This document shows, piece by piece, positions 1 to 4,363 of a stretch of 5,145 nt of DNA. The notes below the pieces were generated by a model. It was not told the origin of the DNA. It was given only the letters and a program-made list of their open reading frames with translations, and did not search any database. Origin of the DNA: Nitrospira sp. (GTDB lineage: Bacteria > Nitrospirota > Nitrospiria > Nitrospirales > Nitrospiraceae); assembly GCA_015904055.1 (NCBI GenBank), contig JABMDE010000088.1, forward strand, positions 1 to 5,145. Direction: 5' to 3'. A program made the position numbers and the translations under genes. Within the stretch, counting starts at the first letter, position 1. Every line of letters begins with the position of its first letter.

Positions 1-164
1 TGGCAGTCTGTGTTGCGATCCGATGGCGCGCGCCACGCGGTGATGGCTGAGGCCCCCCAGATCACCGCGATGAGGACAAAAGACCACCGCATCAATCGAC
101 GTCTGAAAAGCCATCGATCGCTGGGAGGTACCTGTACAAGTCCAGGATAACCTTGTTTGGCCAT
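1..164 (-). CDS. N-terminal part of a membrane-anchored or exported protein, unknown function (partial)
   Basis: Reading the minus strand from an ATG at 164-162, the frame stays open for 54 codons to the window edge, so the gene continues outside. The protein starts MAKQGYPGLVQVPPSDRW. A basic stretch (RRRLMR, residues 21-26) is followed by a hydrophobic segment of about 17 residues (WSFVLIAVIWGASAITAW, 27-44), the layout of an uncleaved signal anchor or signal peptide with the N-terminus in the cytoplasm. The rest should be periplasmic. A strong promoter lies just upstream at 194-222, which supports this as a real start. No good Shine-Dalgarno sequence precedes the ATG. A second in-frame ATG (residue 25, about position 92) would begin inside the positive patch and is less attractive. 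The hydrophobic anchor and promoter are seen; the function cannot be assigned because the body of the protein is missing. It lies in the same orientation as the two minus-strand genes to its right, but probably has its own transcript. Confidence 0.7.
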   Translation of the reverse strand, partial: MAKQGYPGLVQVPPSDRWLFRRRLMRWSFVLIAVIWGASAITAWRAPSDRNTDC

Positions 165-193
165 ATCGTATAGTCGCAGGAATGATTGCGAGA

Positions 194-222
194 AGTATAT
201 CAGGTTATTTGGGTGCTGTCTT
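194..222 (-). promoter_or_regulatory. Sigma-70-type promoter with extended -10 for the left-edge gene
   Basis: On the minus strand, AAGACA (222-217) and TATACT (199-194) are separated by 17 bases. The -10 box is preceded by TGA, an extended -10 motif. The -10 matches five of six consensus bases and the -35 four of six. The predicted transcript start near 187 would leave a leader of only about 23 bases before the ATG at 164. Seen in sequence; activity is inferred. Confidence 0.6.
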
Positions 223-233
223 GCGCTCGTAGA

Positions 234-256
234 CCAACCCGATATGCCGGGGTTGG
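234..256 (-). terminator. Stem-loop downstream of the mazG operon, possible weak terminator
   Basis: CCAACCC (234-240) and GGGTTGG (250-256) form a perfect 7-bp stem with a 9-base loop. It lies about 35 bases past the stop codon of the 205-residue membrane protein gene and just before the promoter of the next minus-strand gene, the expected place for a terminator. No T-run follows on the minus strand, so it is not a classical intrinsic terminator. It could instead protect the mRNA 3' end or be chance. Confidence 0.3.
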
Positions 257-290
257 GTGGACAAGCCATGCGTATCCGGATGAGTGTAGC

Positions 291-908
291 CTAAAAGATA
301 CGCCGGTAATTCTTGGAGTGGATACCCGATTCGTCCGCAAAGCCCAGGGCTCCGGTATCCGGGCTTCCGGTGTCGTTTAAATCAATTCGATAATGGCCTC
401 GGACTGCCTCCATTGCGACTTCGAACGGGATGGCACCGGGATAGAGGGTGCCGGGCGCGTGGGCGCCTCTGGTCAAGGTCCGGATGGTATCGGCTTCCGC
501 AAATTGTTTGTCGGAGAAAATGTAGATGTCGGCAATCGCATGATTGCCGAGTGTATGGCCTGGAGTGGTGGCGGGGATCTGGTCGCCAAGGCTACCGGCC
601 AGCCGGTCTTGCTTGAGTCGCTTTAAGAGGGCGGCGATTTGACTGTCTGTCGCTTGCGGTGGCACGACCAGCCCAATGGCGTTCATCTCTAAAATTATCG
701 TCTGCATTTTGAAGATGACCGGTGCCGCTTCCGGATCTTCGATTGCCGACACCGCGGGGCCTTCGGTTCCGGCCGCCTGTTTGTTGCGCGAACTCGGCAC
801 AATCAACGCGACGAAAAGCCACAGGCCCAATAGTATGCCGAACACGACGACCAGAGGGTGGAGGCCCGCGCGTTTGCCTTCCTGGTAGGGTCCCTGATTC
901 TCGCTCAT
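291..908 (-). CDS. Single-pass membrane protein of unknown function, coupled to mazG
   Basis: 205 residues. A short hydrophilic N-terminus with positive charge (GKRAG, 11-15) precedes one hydrophobic helix (about residues 18-37, PLVVVFGILLGLWLFVALIV). Next comes a small-residue linker (about 38-62), then a predicted periplasmic domain with alternating hydrophobic and polar stretches (about 63-175). The tail is Gly/Asp/Ser-rich. The region 63-110 looks amphipathic-helical (IIALLKRLKQDR-like pattern); no catalytic motif, cysteine pair or lipobox is seen. The start ATG overlaps the mazG stop as ATGA (908-905), so translation probably re-initiates after mazG; the overlap also fixes the start. I do not recognise the family. 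The overlap shows co-expression but does not show that the protein works in nucleotide clean-up. It is followed by the stem-loop at 234-256. Confidence 0.75.
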   Translation of the reverse strand: MSENQGPYQEGKRAGLHPLVVVFGILLGLWLFVALIVPSSRNKQAAGTEGPAVSAIEDPEAAPVIFKMQTIILEMNAIGLVVPPQATDSQIAALLKRLKQDRLAGSLGDQIPATTPGHTLGNHAIADIYIFSDKQFAEADTIRTLTRGAHAPGTLYPGAIPFEVAMEAVRGHYRIDLNDTGSPDTGALGFADESGIHSKNYRRIF

Positions 909-1783
909 CGCGGGACGTCTTTCTGCGAAGTGGTCTGCGCCTGTTCCGGTTCGGTTTCGACAGGCCGGGCAAGTCGTTGCTTCGCTTTTTCCCAGAGAAG
1001 ATCCATCTCAGCCAGCGTCAGGTTCGTCAGCGGGGTGCCGTTTTCTGCTGCCTGTGCTTCCACCAGGTGAAACCGATCGATGAAGCGATTGGTCGATCGG
1101 CGAAGCGCCTCTTCCGGATTGACCTTTACAAAGCGGGCGAGATTGACCAGAGAGAATAAGATATCGCCTAACTCCGCTTCGACCTCATCCTGTGCGCCCG
1201 GCTGACTTAACGCAGTCCTAGCCTCAGCCTTAACCTCATCCAGCGCTTCCTTCAATTCACCGACTTCCTCCGCCACTTTTCCAAAGATTTGTTCGAGGCC
1301 TGCGGCATTGTGCGGCCAGTCGAATCCGACCCGTGCCGCTCTGGCCTGCGTCTGATAGGCCCGCAATAGTGCCGGCAGGGTTTTGGGCACGCCGTCCAGC
1401 GCGGACTGTGTGCCGCCGGCGGCCTCTCGTTCGGCGCGTTTGATCTGCTCCCATTGGCCCAAGACCTGCTCGCCGTTCGTGAGGGTGCCGGCCTGATGCC
1501 GGCGGACAAGTTTGTCCGCGAGTGTGTCGAGCACATCATCAACAGTAAAAGTTCCGGCTTCAGCGGCAATCTGACTGTGGAAGATGACTTGTAACAGCAC
1601 GTCGCCCAGTTCTTCCCGCAGCTTCGAAGTATCGTGTTGGTCGATGGTCTCCAAGACTTCGTAGGTCTCTTCCAGCAGATAGGGCTTCAGCGAGTCATGA
1701 GTCTGTTTTCGATCCCAGGGACATCCGTTGACGGCGCGGAGCGTCGCCATGAGGTCGACCAGTTTGGTAAATCGTTCCGACAT
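905..1783 (-). CDS. mazG: Nucleoside triphosphate pyrophosphohydrolase MazG, two-domain form
   Basis: 292 residues from the ATG at 1783. MazG hydrolyses canonical and aberrant NTPs to NMP and PPi in the cytoplasm, and in E. coli it limits MazEF-linked growth arrest (family knowledge). The N-terminus has the family hallmark GCPWDRKQTHDSLKPYLLEE (residues 20-39). Domain 1 carries the Mg-binding EExxE...ExxD set (E38, E39, E42, E58, D61). Domain 2 repeats it (E172, E173, E176, then E204 and D207 in AELGD). The WEQIK motif (111-115) is present between the domains. The E. coli protein has 263 residues; the extra length here is mostly a linker near 185-202 and a polar C-terminal tail. A GTG at 1840 would add 19 residues without family similarity, so 1783 was chosen, although its Shine-Dalgarno is weak. 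One oddity is that the usual RRHPHVF stretch reads RRHQAG (94-99). The gene is first in a minus-strand pair with the membrane protein gene. Confidence 0.93.
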   Translation of the reverse strand: MSERFTKLVDLMATLRAVNGCPWDRKQTHDSLKPYLLEETYEVLETIDQHDTSKLREELGDVLLQVIFHSQIAAEAGTFTVDDVLDTLADKLVRRHQAGTLTNGEQVLGQWEQIKRAEREAAGGTQSALDGVPKTLPALLRAYQTQARAARVGFDWPHNAAGLEQIFGKVAEEVGELKEALDEVKAEARTALSQPGAQDEVEAELGDILFSLVNLARFVKVNPEEALRRSTNRFIDRFHLVEAQAAENGTPLTNLTLAEMDLLWEKAKQRLARPVETEPEQAQTTSQKDVPR

Positions 1784-1856
1784 GGTCCGCAACTGTATAC
1801 CGAGGGCGTATCCTGCTTCAATGGCGTCGGCCCCGTACACCCACCATCAAGTTCTA

Positions 1857-1885
1857 TTGAAACGGTAATAGGCCTGGCGTATGGT
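1857..1885 (+). promoter_or_regulatory. Candidate sigma-70 promoter for the 94-codon gene
   Basis: TTGAAA (1857-1862) and TATGGT (1880-1885) are separated by exactly 17 bases. The predicted start is near 1892, about 80 bases before the ATG at 1973. The same 189-base divergent region must also hold the mazG promoter. On the minus strand I see only a weak candidate (TTTGTA, 16 bases, TATTAC), so I do not list it separately. Confidence 0.45.
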
Positions 1886-1894
1886 TTACAAACC
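1883..1894. promoter_or_regulatory. 12-bp palindrome over the predicted -10/+1, possible operator
   Basis: GGTTT-AC-AAACC has two perfect 5-bp arms around a 2-base centre. It overlaps the end of the predicted -10 box and the transcript start of the plus-strand promoter, a typical repressor position. It could equally affect mazG, which is divergent. The palindrome is seen; a binding protein is inference and the arms are short enough for chance. Confidence 0.3.
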
Positions 1895-1921
1895 GAAGCG
1901 GCCTAGTTTGCGGACGAAATG

Positions 1922-1950
1922 GACCGATCTGGTTCTTATGTGGATCGGTC
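1922..1950. repeat. Perfect 8-bp inverted repeat in the leader of the 94-codon gene
   Basis: GACCGATC (1922-1929) and GATCGGTC (1943-1950) are perfect reverse complements separated by 13 bases. In the predicted plus-strand leader RNA they would form a hairpin ending 22 bases before the ATG at 1973. There is no T-run after it, so it is not an intrinsic terminator. It could be a dimer-binding site with about two helical turns between half-site centres (21 bases) or an RNA stem. Confidence 0.4.
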
Positions 1951-1972
1951 TAAAGATAGTCAGGTGCAAAGC

Positions 1973-2257
1973 ATGGCGCTATTTCGCTGCGACATTCTTG
2001 GCGAGAATTTTCCTGGTCTCATCATTGGTGAGTCTCGGTCGGTTGGGTTCTATGCCACGCGTTTTGTTGAGGCTGACTCAACGGATGAAGCGGAGGCCAA
2101 GGCGTTAGAGATTTTAGAAGGCGATGAAGCTTTCAATATTTCGCCTAGTGCTCAATCGACAGATGCTAAGGTCTATTTCGAAAATATTGTTGAGGTTCCG
2201 GCTAACACGGAGAGAATTCCAAATCGTGGATTCACATTCTTTGTTATGGACGCGTAA
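1973..2257 (+). CDS. Small conserved-looking hypothetical protein, 94 residues
   Basis: The protein begins MALFRCDILGENFPGLIIGE and ends RGFTFFVMDA. An AGGTG Shine-Dalgarno (1962-1966) sits 6 bases before the ATG and selects this start over the in-frame ATG at 1919, which lacks one. It is soluble, acidic, with no signal peptide, membrane segment or metal motif. The pattern suggests a compact alpha/beta fold: a strand (2-8), an FP-containing turn, a strand with GFYATRFVEA (25-34), a helix rich in Ala/Glu (36-50), then strands AKVYFENIVEV (65-75) and GFTFFVMD (86-93). I have a vague sense of similar small proteins with a GFY-TR-V-A / EEAE helix / F-F-MD layout in scattered bacteria, without known function. 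By hand count GC is about 46% (132 of 285), lower than the flanking genes, which hints at a different history. It stands alone between mazG and the DUF1844 gene. Confidence 0.72.
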   Translation: MALFRCDILGENFPGLIIGESRSVGFYATRFVEADSTDEAEAKALEILEGDEAFNISPSAQSTDAKVYFENIVEVPANTERIPNRGFTFFVMDA

Positions 2258-2321
2258 CTAGCCCATCGAGGGGACTTTCGTAAGCAGGTTTTGCCTACTT
2301 GGTTGTTGAGATAAAGGTGGC

Positions 2322-2382
2322 GGAACCATTTTGGGGACTAATCGGGAGGGTGGAGGGGATGCATGCGGTTGGGAATGGTTCC
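2322..2382. repeat. Long-range inverted repeat, possible REP-like or element-end remnant
   Basis: GGAACCATT (2322-2330) and AATGGTTCC (2374-2382) are perfect 9-bp reverse complements, extendable by two G-U pairs, enclosing a 43-base G-rich segment. The right arm runs into TGACACC, giving GGTTCCTGACACC, a motif type I associate with REP sequences near RAYT (IS200-like) transposases. No transposase gene is present. This lies in the 270-base gene-free stretch 2258-2527, which also holds an imperfect hairpin near 2284-2302. Confidence 0.5.
2333..2358 (+). other. G-quadruplex-type motif in the loop of the inverted repeat
   Basis: Four G-tracts of at least three (2333-2336, 2344-2346, 2348-2350, 2355-2358) are separated by loops of 7, 1 and 4 bases. 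This satisfies the usual G3+N1-7 pattern on the plus strand. It lies entirely inside the loop of the 2322-2382 inverted repeat. Formation in the cell is inference. Confidence 0.45.
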
Positions 2383-2393
2383 TGACACCTTTC

Positions 2394-2411
2394 CTCCTGC
2401 CGGTACAGGAG
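2394..2411. repeat. Short perfect hairpin CTCCTG / CAGGAG
   Basis: CTCCTG (2394-2399) and CAGGAG (2406-2411) flank the 6-base loop CCGGTA. It starts 11 bases after the right arm of the larger inverted repeat and is probably part of the same structured intergenic block. No T-run follows. Confidence 0.4.
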
Positions 2412-2422
2412 CGCAGGCGCTG

Positions 2423-2452
2423 TTGTTGCGCGGAAATGCAGAGGACTTTAAT
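2423..2452 (+). promoter_or_regulatory. Candidate promoter for the DUF1844 gene
   Basis: TTGTTG (2423-2428) and TTTAAT (2447-2452) are spaced by 18 bases and lie about 75 bases before the ATG at 2528. The match is moderate and is offered mainly because the gene has no upstream partner to share a transcript with. Confidence 0.3.
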
Positions 2453-2527
2453 GACAGCGGCTTGCGAGCAGATAGGTCCTATGGTAGGGTATCGCCCAAC
2501 ATGCAGTAAGTATTGGGAGAGGGGCTA

Positions 2528-2920
2528 ATGGCAGACCAGGAGCAAGGATTCGTCGTTCGGGATCGGCGGGCGAGTGGGGGATCGGATGCTGCGCCGCCAC
2601 CAGCGGCTACGGCACAACAGACGCCGCCGGCTTCCGCGTCACCGGCCGATTCATCCCATGAAGATCATCTACTTCCCGTCAACTTCTCTTCCTTCGTCAT
2701 CTCGCTCGGCTCGTCATCTTTGATGTTGATGGGGGAGCGGCTGGATCCTCAACAACAGCCGATACCTGTCAATTTGCCTCAGGCCAAAGAAATCATCGAT
2801 CTGCTGTCTGTCCTGGAAGAGAAGACCAAGGGCAATCTGACCTCGGAAGAGCAGACTGTGTTGCGCGACATGCTGTATGCGTTGCGCATGAAGTATGTCA
2901 CGCTGGCATCGCCGAAGTAG
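2528..2920 (+). CDS. DUF1844 family protein
   Basis: 130 residues. The ATG at 2528 follows a strong Shine-Dalgarno run (GGGAGAGGGG, 2515-2524); an upstream TTG at 2513 lies inside that run and is rejected. The N-terminal 48 residues are low-complexity, rich in Ala, Pro, Ser and Gln, and probably disordered. The DUF1844 core spans about 49-125. It opens with LPVNFSSFVISLGSSSLMLM, has an amphipathic helix from NLPQAKEIIDLLSVLEEKTK, and closes with a TSEEQTVLRDMLYALRMKYV helix. Members of this family are small proteins in many phyla (Acidobacteria, Nitrospirota, Deltaproteobacteria, Planctomycetes) with no established function; the FxxFVxSLxxSAxxxLG-type opening could pack against a membrane or a partner protein. 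No catalytic residues are apparent. It is probably a single-gene transcript, since a separate promoter (2994-3022) precedes the next gene. Confidence 0.85.
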   Translation: MADQEQGFVVRDRRASGGSDAAPPPAATAQQTPPASASPADSSHEDHLLPVNFSSFVISLGSSSLMLMGERLDPQQQPIPVNLPQAKEIIDLLSVLEEKTKGNLTSEEQTVLRDMLYALRMKYVTLASPK

Positions 2921-2993
2921 TCTGGTCCGTCTCCCGCCTGCCGATTTTCATTTCGTGGTCATTGTCCGGGCCGGTGAAATCTGTATCCAGACT

Positions 2994-3022
2994 TTGAGAC
3001 TCCTTTATAAGTCCGCTATAGT
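2994..3022 (+). promoter_or_regulatory. Strong sigma-70-type promoter before the kinase locus
   Basis: TTGAGA (2994-2999) and TATAGT (3017-3022) are separated by 17 bases; the two boxes match consensus at four and five of six positions. The predicted start near 3029 gives a 38-base leader to the ATG at 3067, but about 123 bases to the kinase ATG at 3152. The geometry favours 3067 as the original gene start. Confidence 0.6.
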
Positions 3023-3066
3023 GGGTGGGAGCTTTCTTGCCGGACTAACGGAGAGTACAGCCGAGT

Positions 3067-3151
3067 ATGTCTGAGTCTGATCCTTCCACACGCAGGTTGG
3101 GCGTCGCTTCCGTAAGACCCGGCGACTCTCAGCGGAGTATCCTTCAATCGC
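3067..3151 (+). pseudogene. ntrY: Apparent 5' remnant of the full-length kinase gene, out of frame with the kinase body
   Basis: ATG 3067 has a good Shine-Dalgarno (CGGAGAG, 3049-3055, 11 bases upstream) and a well-placed promoter, yet its frame (MSESDPSTRRLGVASVRPGD...) leaves the kinase frame and shadows it to a stop at 3321. In the kinase frame, the bases just before ATG 3152 encode ...SFNR, which joined to MTQDLQ gives the typical end of a HAMP domain. That frame is closed by TAA at 3113-3115. So a start and a HAMP end lie within about 75 bases of each other, where an NtrY-type protein should have roughly 300 residues of membrane and sensor sequence. I infer an internal deletion with loss of frame, or an assembly join. 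The exact junction cannot be placed. Confidence 0.5.
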
Positions 3152-4264
3152 ATGACGCAGGATTTACAGGGCAGCAAGTCCAAGCTGGAAGAAACGAATC
3201 TGACGCTCTTGAATACCAATGCCGAACTCGATCGCCGCCGGGCGTACATCGAAACGGTTGTGGCCACCATCGCCGCCGGCCTGTTGTCGATCGATCGAAG
3301 TGGAACCATTACGACATTTAATCCGTCGGGTGAGCGTATTCTTGGTCTGGCCGGCGATCGGCTTCAGGGGCGTCCGGCTAATGAGGCGTTCAAGGAGTTC
3401 GGGCTCGATTTGTTTCAGACCGCGTATGACCGCATGCTGGCCGACGATCGCAATGATCTGGCTTTGGAAGGACAGCTGGACGTTCAGGGAAAGCTCATCA
3501 CAATCGGTTTGAACGGGTCACGGATGCGAGATGAGTCGAACAACGACTTGGGGTTTGTGCTGGTGTTCGAAGATTTGACGGAACTGATCAAGGCTCAGAA
3601 AGTCGCTGCGTGGCAGGAGGTCGCCCGGCGAGTCGCGCATGAAATCAAAAATCCGCTGACGCCCATTCAATTATCGGCTCAGCGATTGCGCAAGAAGTTT
3701 TTTGAGAAGGCGCCGGATCTCGATCGGGTGTTCGACGAGGCGACCAACGTGATTATTAATGAAGTCGGCAGCCTCAAGCATATGTTGGATGAGTTTGCGA
3801 AATTTGCGCGGTTACCCGCCCCGCAGATGACGCGCCAGCCGCTCCAGGATGTGCTATTAGACACGGCGGCGTTGTATCGCGCGGCGCAGAAGGATATCGA
3901 TCTGATTCTGGACCTCGATGAAGACCTGCCGCCTATCAATTTCGATCGGGAGCAGCTGAAGCGCGTATTCGTCAATCTGTTCGACAATGCGATTCAGGCG
4001 ATGAGTCAAAAGGGGCGGCTGTGGGTGAGCACGAAGTATGATACGAAAAGGAAACGGGCTGTGGTGACGGTGGCGGATGAAGGTCCCGGCATCGCGCCGG
4101 AAGATCAGGAACGGCTGTTCGTGCCCTATTTTACGAGAAAGAAAACCGGAACCGGATTGGGGCTTGCGATCGTGCGCCGGATCATCACTGACCATGAAGG
4201 GCAAATTCAGGCGGGGAGCAATCATCCGAGAGGGGCGGCCTTTACCTTCGATTTGCCGGTATAG
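3152..4264 (+). CDS. ntrY: NtrY-like sensor histidine kinase, lacking its membrane and HAMP region
   Basis: 370 residues from ATG 3152. A coiled-coil linker (about 1-32, SKLEETN...) leads to a PAS domain (about 33-140, with LLSIDRSGTITTFNPSGERI). The HisKA domain follows: H-box RRVAHEIKNPLTPIQLSA with phospho-acceptor H163. The HATPase domain has the N-box NLFDNAIQAM (275-284), G1 DEGPGIA (309-315), F-box FVPYF (323-327) and G2 GTGLGLAI (333-340). All catalytic motifs are intact. The H-box and the following regulator are typical of NtrY, a membrane kinase of about 700 residues paired with NtrX in nitrogen-linked or redox control. Here no transmembrane segment exists, and the start falls at the last residues of HAMP. 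A purine-rich AGCGGAG lies 14 bases before the ATG, a long spacing for a Shine-Dalgarno. As read, this would be a cytosolic, possibly deregulated kinase, or the product of a broken gene. It is 99 bases upstream of the regulator in the same orientation. Confidence 0.85.
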   Translation: MTQDLQGSKSKLEETNLTLLNTNAELDRRRAYIETVVATIAAGLLSIDRSGTITTFNPSGERILGLAGDRLQGRPANEAFKEFGLDLFQTAYDRMLADDRNDLALEGQLDVQGKLITIGLNGSRMRDESNNDLGFVLVFEDLTELIKAQKVAAWQEVARRVAHEIKNPLTPIQLSAQRLRKKFFEKAPDLDRVFDEATNVIINEVGSLKHMLDEFAKFARLPAPQMTRQPLQDVLLDTAALYRAAQKDIDLILDLDEDLPPINFDREQLKRVFVNLFDNAIQAMSQKGRLWVSTKYDTKRKRAVVTVADEGPGIAPEDQERLFVPYFTRKKTGTGLGLAIVRRIITDHEGQIQAGSNHPRGAAFTFDLPV

Positions 4265-4271
4265 GTCGGAG

Positions 4272-4352
4272 GTCAATCGTCATTCGTCAATGGTCAAGCG
4301 TGGAATCGAGGAGGGCTGGGCGGCGATTGACGGTTGACGATTGACGTTTTAC
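4272..4352. repeat. Two opposed arrays of 7-bp repeats forming a large inverted repeat
   Basis: The left array has four 7-base units (GTCAATC, GTCATTC, GTCAATG, GTCAAGC; 4272-4299). The right array has four in opposite orientation (GATTGAC, GGTTGAC, GATTGAC, GTTTTAC; 4325-4352), the last one degenerate. The arms 4272-4292 and 4325-4345 pair over 21 positions with 18 matches. The arrays fill most of the gap between kinase stop and regulator start, ending at the regulator's ribosome binding site. In the mRNA they would form a long stem that could attenuate, process or differentially stabilise the two cistrons; as DNA they could be a multi-site binding region or a dispersed genomic repeat. No T-run follows. 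Confidence 0.7.
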
Positions 4353-4363
4353 GGGGGGAGCAG

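Noticed and set aside
592..972. 126-codon minus-strand frame
   Set aside because: It is an alternative frame of the membrane protein gene and the mazG 3' end, very rich in Arg, with no start signal.
722..1159. 145-codon plus-strand frame
   Set aside because: It is antisense to mazG and the membrane protein gene, crosses their ATGA junction, has Arg/Cys-rich shadow composition and no ribosome binding site.
1784..1840. Longer MazG start at GTG 1840
   Set aside because: The added 19 residues have no family similarity and the GTG has no convincing Shine-Dalgarno; MazG proteins usually begin shortly before the LR...GCPWD motif.
2331..2528. 65-codon plus-strand frame in the gene-free stretch
   Set aside because: Low-similarity, Cys/Trp-rich translation over hairpins, no Shine-Dalgarno, and it ends on the start of the DUF1844 gene.
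3857..4276. 139-codon minus-strand frame
   Set aside because: It is antisense to the HATPase part of the kinase, where N, G1, F and G2 boxes establish the plus-strand reading.
4327..4352. Repeated TTGACG, like multiple -35 boxes before the regulator gene
   Set aside because: No -10 box follows at 16-18 bases before the ATG; the copies are explained by the 7-bp repeat array.
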